7,769 bases of DNA from Candidatus Omnitrophota bacterium (GTDB taxonomy: Bacteria; Omnitrophota; Gorgyraeia; S143-82): contig JAMOOT010000251.1 in assembly GCA_027065215.1 (NCBI GenBank), forward strand, positions 1 through 7,769, written 5' to 3'. The stretch's first letter is position 1. Each line of letters opens with the position of its first letter. Below are positions 1-5,763 of the stretch, in pieces. The position numbers were made by a program, and so were the translations under genes. The notes under the pieces are model-generated. The model was not told where the DNA came from, made no database searches, and worked only from the letters and a program-made list of their open reading frames with translations.

Positions 1-657
1 CCTAAACTCACGTGGGCTAATCTTTTCGTATCCCACCAAAGAGTCATCTACAACTACTACTTGCGTTACCTCTTCCGGAAATACTATAACATCTGGAATA
101 GAGGCCTCTAATTGTAACCGGATTTCTTTTCCTCTATCTGAAGGATTAAGAATTATTCTATGAAAATCCTTCCTCCTCTCCTCTTCCTTTGTGGGAACAG
201 ATTCTTTCTTAAGATCGACTCTTTTCCCTTCCAGAGATTTAACCTCCAATCCTGTTTTAACGATCTCTCTTTCTCTCTTCCCTTCATGAGAAAATTCACT
301 TAACACCGAACGCATTATCTCTTCTCTCTGATCTTGATATTTATTCAAGAGATCTCTCATTTCTTTTTCTCTTTCTTCCCCTTCCTTGTCTTTGCCATAA
401 ACCTGTTGTTCTCCCTCCTTCAAATAAATAAACTCGTCTCCCTCTTTTCCCATCTCATCTACAGATTGAAGTATATCAGATTCCACTTGAGCCTCCATCA
501 ATGCCCAACGCATAGATATCTCTCGATCCAATACTAAACTCGAATCCACACCAGAAACAGATCTCGCCCAGGCAAATTCTGGGAGAGCAACCATCTGGAC
601 AATTAATAGTATTCGGATAAAAGATGTAGCAATATTTTTAAATATATATCTTATCAT
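1..657 (-). CDS. Exported, highly charged protein of unknown family (partial, C-terminus beyond window)
   Basis: The frame from the ATG at 657 stays open for 219 codons to the window edge, so this is the N-terminal part of a larger protein. I do not recognise the family. Residues 1-32 look like a Sec signal peptide: basic start (MIRYIFK), hydrophobic core around 11-28, likely cleavage after AWA at 30-31. Residues 45-165 are rich in Glu, Lys and Arg and predicted mostly helical, possibly coiled coil. From about 166 to 205 the pattern becomes beta-like (IRLQLEASI, VTQVVVVDD), suggesting a folded domain follows outside the window. An in-frame TAA at 673-675 excludes a longer N-terminus. No Shine-Dalgarno precedes the ATG; the leader is A/T-rich. 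A later ATG at codon 22 would destroy the signal peptide. The gene lies 61 bp after the chaperone-like gene and probably belongs to the same cluster. Confidence 0.75.
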   Translation of the reverse strand, partial: MIRYIFKNIATSFIRILLIVQMVALPEFAWARSVSGVDSSLVLDREISMRWALMEAQVESDILQSVDEMGKEGDEFIYLKEGEQQVYGKDKEGEEREKEMRDLLNKYQDQREEIMRSVLSEFSHEGKREREIVKTGLEVKSLEGKRVDLKKESVPTKEEERRKDFHRIILNPSDRGKEIRLQLEASIPDVIVFPEEVTQVVVVDDSLVGYEKISPREFR

Positions 658-671
658 TTTTATTGATTTTG

Positions 672-699
672 ATTATAACTACACTACACCGTGGAGCAA
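672..699 (-). promoter_or_regulatory. Candidate promoter before the partial exported gene
   Basis: A perfect TATAAT lies at 677-672 on the minus strand, and TTGCTC (694-699, three of six matches to TTGACA) sits 16 bp upstream. Transcription from it would start about 665, leaving only about 8 nt before the ATG at 657, so the mRNA would be nearly leaderless. That fits the missing Shine-Dalgarno. The -35 is poor and the region is A/T-rich, so a chance TATAAT is possible. Confidence 0.3.
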
Positions 700-718
700 A
701 ACCACCCTTTATCCCTCC

Positions 719-1507
719 TCAAATACTATATTCCCAGGAGTAGACCTTCCCTGTCTCTTCTTGAACAGTAACCAGCAGTTTTTTGGCTCGAAGATAATCT
801 GACCCATCAAATGGAACCACAAATTCAAATTCTGATTTAGATGGTGCATAAATTTTTGTTGACTTACTCCTCCCCACTAGCATATTATTTTCATCCATAG
901 CAAAAACACTCACCTTCCCAATCAAGGCACAATTCCCTTTATTTCTTATCTTTAAAGTTATCCCCTTTTCCCCAATACTGGCCCCTAAAAGTTCTGCTTT
1001 TCTTAAAACCACTCCCTCCGGTTCTATCAAAAACAATGTTCCTATTCTGGTTAAAAACTGGATACCAACTTTTTTCTCTCCTTTTACTACATCACTGCCT
1101 CCAACATCTGTTTCAAAAAACAAAACCAAGTAGCAAGATTCTTTTATATCCTTTGGGATTTCCACCTTGTAATGAACTAATGATCTCTCCCCCGGGGCTA
1201 GTGTCATCTCTTTTGGAGAAAATCTAAACCACCTTTCGATATCTTTATAAATAGTTCCCAAGGGGAAAAACTTTTTCGAACCATTAAAGGGCTTTACATA
1301 TTGCCACTCCATTGCATAAATTTTGACAAAAATTTTTCTGTCTTCCCTGTTCTCAACAGTGATAACACCTGCCTCACTGCTCCCTGGCGAAGCAGTTATT
1401 TTAATCTTAACCTTGTCCAGATTAACAAACGCAGCCCAGGATGGGACAACAAAACTCACACAGAACCCTATGATAATTGCCAATTTCAAATACAGATTTT
1501 TTTTCAT
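719..1507 (-). CDS. PapD-like periplasmic chaperone candidate
   Basis: A 262-residue exported protein. Residues 1-25 form a signal peptide (MKKNLYLK, hydrophobic core, likely cut after PSWA). Residues 28-165 have the pattern of the N-terminal domain of periplasmic pilus chaperones: ITASPGSSEAGVITVEN is an opening strand pair, SPKEMTLAPGE (97-107) matches the Pro/Gly loop before the F strand, and FLTRIGTLFLIEP (151-163) looks like the G1 strand that in this fold pairs with subunits. Residues 166-262 form a second beta-rich domain. Length and two-domain layout are close to the 230-260 residues usual for chaperones. The start is the ATG after AGGGGGGAAGG, and the gene follows the upstream beta-sandwich gene by 15 bp, so they are co-transcribed. 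It would act in the periplasm, folding or capping an exported partner. Alternative: a structural protein with the same Ig-like fold. Family assignment is from pattern, not from a search. Confidence 0.65.
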   Translation of the reverse strand: MKKNLYLKLAIIIGFCVSFVVPSWAAFVNLDKVKIKITASPGSSEAGVITVENREDRKIFVKIYAMEWQYVKPFNGSKKFFPLGTIYKDIERWFRFSPKEMTLAPGERSLVHYKVEIPKDIKESCYLVLFFETDVGGSDVVKGEKKVGIQFLTRIGTLFLIEPEGVVLRKAELLGASIGEKGITLKIRNKGNCALIGKVSVFAMDENNMLVGRSKSTKIYAPSKSEFEFVVPFDGSDYLRAKKLLVTVQEETGKVYSWEYSI

Positions 1508-1522
1508 CCTTCCCCCCTTAGT

Positions 1523-2761
1523 TTAATTAACAACCGCTGACAATCTTACGGGCAATTGATACTCCCCCGCTGGAATTTCAGATATATCTCTTACGCGAAT
1601 TCGATACAAAATTCGAATTTTGGCAGAAACCTCATCTTTTTCCATTTTAAACACTATAGAGCTTAACCCTACTTTCTTCCACGGAACAATCGTCTTCCAA
1701 TCCTCTCCTATTTTCTCCTGCACACAATATTGGAGGTAATCCACAGAAATCGAGTGATTGCCTGATCCTAACAAAAATTTATTATTCACGTCCTGAACTA
1801 AAGACACTTTCTCTGGGATATTAGAACGGATTGTCACTTCTATTATCCCTACATTTGACTCCAACTTTTTCGGATCTACCCTCACATCTATCGACGACTT
1901 ATCCACACTAAACTCGACCTTAGGCAACACCTTTACTCTGGTCAATAGGTTGACAGTTTGTCCATCTTCTGCCCGCAAAGAAATCATCCCATCTTTTTCA
2001 CCTGCCCTTGCTCTATCTGACGGTTTAAACTCAATTTTTGCCTCTCCATCCAATACTACCTCTGCCGAATGATCCAAAGACATCCAATCTCCTTTCTTAT
2101 CCCCTCTTACAATCCGAAATTCCAATTCTGGCAAACGTCTATCTTTCATCAATGTAATCGGGCCAGATCCATCTAAGATTATATACGCAGTTTTATCGGA
2201 TTCTATCAACAACTCCTTTCCACTCGAGATCTTCAATAAATTAATACCGGAACTACACGTTATCTTTACTGGAATGGTAACGAATTTCCTATTAGAAGGA
2301 TCATCTTGCGAATATACAACCAATCCCAAGACACCCTCATATTCCCCACTACAAGATTCATCTCTCTCGTATTCCAATATCAATCTACTTTCCGTACCTT
2401 CTAATCCCGAAGAACTAAAAACAATCTTTGGAGAACGAGATACCAACTCACCATTAACCCAATCAATCCTTCCTGTAGAAGGGCCCTGAAACCTTACCCA
2501 ACACCGGAGCAGATCTTTAACCTCCCCACTTCTTGACCGCAAAGGTTTAGCCATAAACTGCTCAAGTTTTACCCGTCCACCTGATATCCTTAGAAAAAGT
2601 TCATGCCTTCCCGAACCTTTTAACTCTATCTTATCTCCTCCACGGCCAACAACCACAGATACATCCTTTCCCCCAGCCAACAACGGCAAGGCCATCCCTG
2701 TCATCAATATTAACAACAATCCCCTTCTCAACAGTTTAGCAAACACAACCATTCTCTCCAT
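1523..2761 (-). CDS. Exported beta-sandwich protein of unknown family
   Basis: A 412-residue protein from the chosen ATG. I do not recognise a named family. MERMVVFAKLLRRG followed by LLLILMTGMALPLLAG is a signal peptide, probably cleaved near residue 30. The rest alternates short hydrophobic strands and turns and appears to divide into three beta-sandwich units at about 32-170, 172-278 and 279-412. SGEYEGVLGLVVYS and the C-terminal IPAGEYQLPVRLSAVV are the Gly-Glu-Tyr strand ends often seen in Ig-like surface proteins and pilus-type subunits. Cysteines are few (87, 137, 169, 346). The start at 2761 is preferred because AGGAG (2776-2772) lies 10 nt upstream; the longer GTG start at 2779 (adding six residues) would overlap that AGGAG and has none of its own. 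It is first in the secreted cluster, behind its own candidate promoter, with the chaperone-like gene 15 bp downstream. It could be the chaperone's client or an adhesin, which is inference. Confidence 0.75.
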   Translation of the reverse strand: MERMVVFAKLLRRGLLLILMTGMALPLLAGGKDVSVVVGRGGDKIELKGSGRHELFLRISGGRVKLEQFMAKPLRSRSGEVKDLLRCWVRFQGPSTGRIDWVNGELVSRSPKIVFSSSGLEGTESRLILEYERDESCSGEYEGVLGLVVYSQDDPSNRKFVTIPVKITCSSGINLLKISSGKELLIESDKTAYIILDGSGPITLMKDRRLPELEFRIVRGDKKGDWMSLDHSAEVVLDGEAKIEFKPSDRARAGEKDGMISLRAEDGQTVNLLTRVKVLPKVEFSVDKSSIDVRVDPKKLESNVGIIEVTIRSNIPEKVSLVQDVNNKFLLGSGNHSISVDYLQYCVQEKIGEDWKTIVPWKKVGLSSIVFKMEKDEVSAKIRILYRIRVRDISEIPAGEYQLPVRLSAVVN

Positions 2762-2771
2762 TCTTATCCCA

Positions 2772-2776
2772 CTCCT
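2772..2776 (-). promoter_or_regulatory. Shine-Dalgarno deciding the start of the beta-sandwich gene
   Basis: AGGAG read on the minus strand, 10 nt from the ATG at 2761. It overlaps the in-frame GTG at 2779-2777, so it can serve only the internal ATG. A third in-frame ATG at 2752 has GGAG only 3 nt away, too close to be favoured. Confidence 0.5.
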
Positions 2777-2791
2777 CACTATATATTAGAA

Positions 2792-2823
2792 GTGTTTTTT
2801 AAATTTTAAATAAAGTAAAACAC
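2792..2823. repeat. A/T-rich inverted repeat overlapping the cluster promoter
   Basis: GTGTTTT at 2792-2798 and AAAACAC at 2817-2823 are perfect 7-bp inverted arms around an 18-bp A/T-rich centre. One arm overlaps the -10 element and the other lies just after the predicted start. It could be an operator, but A/T-rich palindromes arise easily by chance, and the stem is too weak for a terminator. Confidence 0.25.
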
Positions 2824-2842
2824 AAAAACCACCATCTGTCAA
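2814..2842 (-). promoter_or_regulatory. Candidate promoter of the exported-protein cluster
   Basis: A perfect TTGACA (2842-2837), a 17-bp spacer and TTTACT (2819-2814, four of six matches to TATAAT) lie between the tRNA and the beta-sandwich gene. Predicted transcription starts near 2807, leaving a leader of about 46 nt that contains the AGGAG. The consensus -35 with optimal spacing is the strongest promoter-like signal in the window. Confidence 0.55.
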
Positions 2843-2850
2843 ACTAAATC

Positions 2851-2924
2851 TGGGCGGTAGAGGACTCGAACCTCTGGCCTTCTGAATGTAAGTCAGACGC
2901 TCTAACCAACTGAGCTAACCGCCC
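2851..2924 (-). tRNA. tRNA-Val, anticodon UAC
   Basis: The 74-nt minus-strand sequence folds as a complete cloverleaf. The acceptor stem is GGGCGGT (2924-2918) with ACCGCCC (2858-2852) and discriminator A at 2851. The D stem is GCTC/GAGC around AGTTGGTTA. The anticodon stem TCTGA/TCAGA encloses loop CTTACAT, with anticodon TAC at 2890-2888, which reads GUA valine codons. The T arm is AGAGG-TTCGAGT-CCTCT. The terminal CCA is not encoded; GATT follows instead, so CCA must be added by nucleotidyltransferase. It sits 22 bp after the CheY-like gene and on the same strand, just ahead of the promoter for the exported-protein genes. Confidence 0.97.
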
Positions 2925-2939
2925 GCTCTTCTATCTTTA

Positions 2940-2967
2940 ATTATAACTAATAAGAAGAAAAACGCAA
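2940..2967 (-). promoter_or_regulatory. Candidate promoter of tRNA-Val
   Basis: A perfect TATAAT (2945-2940) lies 15 bp before the mature tRNA 5' end, with TTGCGT (2967-2962, three of six) 16 bp upstream. The -35 and spacer sit inside the last codons of the CheY-like gene. Transcription would begin near 2933, giving a leader of about nine nt for RNase P to remove. It would let the tRNA be expressed independently of the signalling operon. Confidence 0.45.
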
Positions 2968-3354
2968 TGCAATCTTTTCTTCTACTTTCGACAACAAATC
3001 TTCCGGCTGGTAGGGCTTTACCATATAATCATCGCACCCACGTCCAAAGGCCTGCATATAAGGTTTCTTTAGGGCCGTTAACATTATCACTGGAATTCCT
3101 TCCCCGTAATAAATACCCCTTATTTCCTCTTCTTTTCGAATCAATTCTAATGTCTCCAACCCGCCCATACCTGGCATCATAATGTCTAATATGATCAAAG
3201 AAAAAGGCTCTTTTTCCAACGCAGCAAGAAACATACCAACTCCCTCATACCCATTATTTGCACACTCCACTTCATACCCTGCCTTGCGCAACCGCGTACT
3301 AATCACTTTCTGTACATTTATCTCATCATCGACTACCAAAATTCGAGAACCCAT
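2947..3354 (-). CDS. Single-domain CheY-like response regulator
   Basis: A 135-residue receiver with no output domain. All active-site positions are present: acidic pair D9-D10 (ILVVDDE), phosphoacceptor D57 in LIILDIMMPGMGG, T93 in VIMLTAL, and K113 in YMVKPY. It runs slightly past the usual 120 residues, with a 16-residue insertion-prone stretch around 73-88 (KEEEIRGIYYGEG). The ATG at 3354 has GGAGG (3365-3361) six nt upstream, placed inside the last codons of the preceding kinase, whose stop is only 3 bp away; translation is therefore likely coupled. It is presumably phosphorylated by that soluble PAS kinase. Without an output domain it would act by protein contact, as a phosphorelay intermediate or phosphate sink. 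Its final target is not visible here. Confidence 0.93.
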   Translation of the reverse strand: MGSRILVVDDEINVQKVISTRLRKAGYEVECANNGYEGVGMFLAALEKEPFSLIILDIMMPGMGGLETLELIRKEEEIRGIYYGEGIPVIMLTALKKPYMQAFGRGCDDYMVKPYQPEDLLSKVEEKIALRFSSY

Positions 3355-3357
3355 TTT

Positions 3358-4947
3358 TCACCTCCCCAGTTTTTCACTCGGAATAATAAAGTAAAACCTG
3401 CTTCCACCCCCTTCTCTATCCTCCACCCATATCTGACCGCCATGTAATTCTATTAACCCCTTAGAAATAGGCAGGCCAAGCCCGGTGCCCTGAGATCCCG
3501 GTCTATCTCCTCTGCCTACTTGGAAAAACTTATCAAATATCTTTTCTTTGAACTCATCTGGAACACCTGGCCCGGTATCTTCAACACAAAACCAAATCTC
3601 ATTACCTTGAGAAAAGGATCTGACCTGCACATATCCCATCTCAGTAAACTTTATTGCATTACCAATAAGGTTTAACAGAACTTGAAGTATCCTATCCCTA
3701 TCACACTGACACAACAAATCTTCACACTCACTCCGCAATTCTATCCCCTTAACTTCGGCCAACGGTTGCAAGGATCTAACTGCCTGCTCAACCATATCTC
3801 GAACAGATACTTCTCGTATATCCAAAACCAATCTACCAGACTCTATCCTTGAAAAATCCAAGAAATCGGAGACGATTCTGGTAAGTCTATCCACATCTTC
3901 CAAGACTGTGGAAAGCATATCGATCTGTTCCTCTGTGAGCGGACCAAGTTCCCTGTCCAACACCAACGCCACACCTTCTCTTATAGTGGTAAGGGGGGTA
4001 CGAAGTTCATGTGAAACGGTAAATATGAACTCCGTCTTTAACTTATCCAATTCTTCCAATTGCTGATTTTTTTCTTTTAACTCATCGTAAAGGACCTTAA
4101 GATTCTCATGGGCCTCCCTAATCTCCATTGCCTGCATCTCTATGTCCCGTTTGGCTAATTGGAGGGCATATGTGCGGTTCTCTACCTCCTGTTCTAAAAA
4201 TTCTCGGTAAAGATCGAGTTCCTTCTCTATCGCCTTTTCTTTTGTAATATCCACCATTACAAAGACAATGCCATTCAATCCCTTATCACCATGCACTATC
4301 GGAAAAGAAGTTACTTCAAAAGTTCCCCCATTTATCTCTATTGTTAATTCGTGCTTCTGTTTATCAGAGAATGTCTTATCTATGCAACAACTGACAAAAG
4401 GCATTTCCAATAATGCTGACATGTATTCTTGTAAAGAGTCTTTTTCCCCTAACCAACGCTTACACTGGCGATTTAGATAGATCAAATGCCTGTACCGATT
4501 AATCAAACCAATACCAACCTCAACACTGTCCAGCAGATGCAAATAAAGGTTTTCGTAATACTCCATTGCTTGTTGCTGTTCGTTATACTCCTTGCTAATA
4601 TCTCGCATAATACCCATGTATCCAACCAAATCTTCCTGCTCGATTATCGGGGCGATATCCAATGCTGCCCAAAATAGATCCCCATTTTTCCGCTTATTTT
4701 GAATCATCCCTTGCCACTTTCGTCCCGAGGATATTGTCTGCCAAATCTCTTTATAAAAGCCATACGTATGATTGTTGCTCTTCCATAAACTTGGCCGATT
4801 CCCAAGCATTTCCTCATCGGTATATCCAACTATTGAACGCATTGCTGGATTAGCATAGAGTATTCTTCCCTCTAAATCCGTCAACACCACCCCTACTGGC
4901 ATCAATTCCAACAACCTTAAGTCAGTTAAGTCTTGTGTTTTTACCAC
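3358..4947 (-). CDS. Soluble PAS-PAS sensor histidine kinase
   Basis: A 529-residue cytoplasmic kinase with no TM segment. Residues 8-118 are a PAS domain with an attached PAC motif (GVVLTDLEGRILYANPAM, then YMGIMRDISKE). Residues 130-235 are a second, more diverged PAS (GIGLINRYRHLIYLN, ending VFVMVDITKEK). A long coiled coil spans about 236-302. The HisKA domain (303-370) holds the H-box VSHELRTPLT with phosphorylated His313. The HATPase domain (about 410-524) has N-box NLIGNAIKF (N426, N430), G1 DTGPG (457-461), F-box FDKFF and G2 GTGLGL. The GTG start at 4947 is set by AGGAGG seven nt upstream and overlaps the end of the AraC-type regulator gene by 26 bp. Likely partners are that regulator and the CheY-like protein directly downstream. 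PAS ligand unknown; a CC pair at 187-188 in PAS2 could be redox-active, which is speculative. Confidence 0.95.
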   Translation of the reverse strand: MVKTQDLTDLRLLELMPVGVVLTDLEGRILYANPAMRSIVGYTDEEMLGNRPSLWKSNNHTYGFYKEIWQTISSGRKWQGMIQNKRKNGDLFWAALDIAPIIEQEDLVGYMGIMRDISKEYNEQQQAMEYYENLYLHLLDSVEVGIGLINRYRHLIYLNRQCKRWLGEKDSLQEYMSALLEMPFVSCCIDKTFSDKQKHELTIEINGGTFEVTSFPIVHGDKGLNGIVFVMVDITKEKAIEKELDLYREFLEQEVENRTYALQLAKRDIEMQAMEIREAHENLKVLYDELKEKNQQLEELDKLKTEFIFTVSHELRTPLTTIREGVALVLDRELGPLTEEQIDMLSTVLEDVDRLTRIVSDFLDFSRIESGRLVLDIREVSVRDMVEQAVRSLQPLAEVKGIELRSECEDLLCQCDRDRILQVLLNLIGNAIKFTEMGYVQVRSFSQGNEIWFCVEDTGPGVPDEFKEKIFDKFFQVGRGDRPGSQGTGLGLPISKGLIELHGGQIWVEDREGGGSRFYFIIPSEKLGR

Positions 4948-5653
4948 TTTTCCCCCTCCTTAGGGTTTTTCTATATTCAGATGGAGAAACCCCATGCACC
5001 TCTTTAAATGCCCGGGAAAATGCCTCTGGCGACGAATAACCCACCTTATAGGCTATAAATTCCAAATCCAACTCCTTATTTCGCATCAATCTTTTAGCCA
5101 TCTCCATTCTCAATCTCAACTTTTCCTCCATAAACCCTGTTCCAAACCTCTTGCGAAATCTCCGACTTAAATACTTCGGGTGCAAATGGACTTCTTTGCT
5201 TACTGATTCCAAGTTTATTGAGGTATGAAAATTCCTCTTCAAGAATTCATAGGCTCGATCCAATGGATCCCCTGATACATCTTTAAGCAATCTCTGAAAG
5301 ACCTCTCGGACTGTCTTTATATTGAAGGGCTTATCTATAAAATCATTAGCCCCATGCCTTAATGCCTCCACTACTATATCCTTTGACCCATAAGCAGTGC
5401 AGATTACCACTGGTATCGTTGAATCCACCTGACGAATTTCTTTCAAGACCTGAATCCCATTTATCCCAGGCATAACGACATCCAACACTACCAACCCAAT
5501 CTCATTAGGAGAACGAAGCGTATTTAAACACTCTACAGGAGAACTTGTCCCTATAAAGTCATATTCGGGAAAGGCTAAAGAAAATGTCTGCCTTACAGCT
5601 GGCTCATCATCCAAAACCAATATCCGCTGTCCTCTTTTTTTTCTCCTACTCAC
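4922..5653 (-). CDS. Response regulator with receiver and AraC-type DNA-binding domains
   Basis: A 243-residue transcription factor. Residues 10-125 are a receiver: acidic pair D15-D16 (ILVLDDE), phosphoacceptor D58 in VVLDVVMPGING, T86 in VVICTAYGS, and K108 in FIDKPF. After a short linker, residues 131-232 form the two-helix-turn-helix AraC domain: NLESVSKEVHLHPKYLSRRF is the first HTH, and the conserved second half contains IAYKVGYSSPEAFSRAFKEVHG and the closing GVSPSEYRK. A receiver directly fused to AraC is typical of the YesN-like class, though at 243 residues it lacks the long linker of many YesN proteins. The GTG start at 5653 has AGGAGG six nt upstream; the nearby ATG at 5655 is out of frame. 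Two 15-bp direct repeats with a 21-bp period lie in the upstream gap and suggest autoregulation. It is flanked by two kinases that could both phosphorylate it. Confidence 0.95.
   Translation of the reverse strand: MSRRKKRGQRILVLDDEPAVRQTFSLAFPEYDFIGTSSPVECLNTLRSPNEIGLVVLDVVMPGINGIQVLKEIRQVDSTIPVVICTAYGSKDIVVEALRHGANDFIDKPFNIKTVREVFQRLLKDVSGDPLDRAYEFLKRNFHTSINLESVSKEVHLHPKYLSRRFRKRFGTGFMEEKLRLRMEMAKRLMRNKELDLEFIAYKVGYSSPEAFSRAFKEVHGVSPSEYRKTLRRGKSGKNTRLN
4955..4960 (-). promoter_or_regulatory. Shine-Dalgarno fixing the GTG start of the PAS kinase
   Basis: A full AGGAGG, followed by GGGAAAA (7 nt) and the GTG at 4947. It lies within the coding sequence of the AraC-type regulator, so kinase translation begins before the regulator's stop codon. 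Confidence 0.75.
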
Positions 5654-5659
5654 ATCAAG

Positions 5660-5665
5660 CCTCCT
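5660..5665 (-). promoter_or_regulatory. Shine-Dalgarno of the AraC-type regulator, with an overlapping hairpin
   Basis: AGGAGG lies six nt from the GTG at 5653. Its first bases overlap one arm of a small inverted repeat, CTCTT (5679-5675) and AAGAG (5668-5664), with a six-nt loop, which might partly mask the site. The same site is four nt from an out-of-frame ATG at 5655 that is followed at once by TGA. Confidence 0.6.
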
Positions 5666-5702
5666 CTTATTAACAAGAGTACCAAAAACAAAAAAAAATC
5701 AA

Positions 5703-5738
5703 ATGATAGTTTTCTACTTTTGCATGATATTTTTCTAC
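5703..5738 (-). promoter_or_regulatory. 21-bp-period direct repeat, probable operator of the AraC-type regulator
   Basis: Two 15-bp copies read on the minus strand, GTAGAAAAATATCAT (5738-5724) and GTAGAAAACTATCAT (5717-5703), differ at one base and start exactly 21 bp apart. AraC-family proteins commonly bind direct repeats about two helical turns apart, on one face of the helix, and this site lies 50 bp before the start of such a regulator. A T-rich tract follows (about 5702-5682). Promoter elements nearby are weak (TATCAT is five of six to TATAAT, but with TTGAGG at a 15-bp spacing), as expected if activation is needed. The regulator binding here is inference. Confidence 0.5.
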
Positions 5739-5763
5739 CTGTACCCTCAATCAAAGATGGGAC

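Noticed and set aside
334..537. Plus-strand open frame of 67 codons
   Set aside because: It lies opposite the 219-codon minus-strand frame, which has a signal peptide and coherent composition. The other plus-strand frames in the window are likewise shadows of minus-strand genes.
688..709. Short inverted repeat GTGG/CCAC after the chaperone-like gene as a terminator
   Set aside because: The stem is only four base pairs with no following U-run.
2762..2779. GTG at 2779 as start of the beta-sandwich gene
   Set aside because: The AGGAG ribosome site overlaps this codon and serves the ATG at 2761; nothing suitable lies upstream of the GTG.
2851..2870. tRNA 3' end as an attachment site for an integrated element
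   Set aside because: No second copy of the tRNA 3' segment is visible in the window, and no integrase or phage-like gene is present.
5682..5702. T-rich tract on the minus strand as an intrinsic terminator for the membrane kinase
   Set aside because: No GC-containing hairpin precedes it; only A/T-rich sequence and the direct repeats do. Bent or flexible promoter DNA is as likely.
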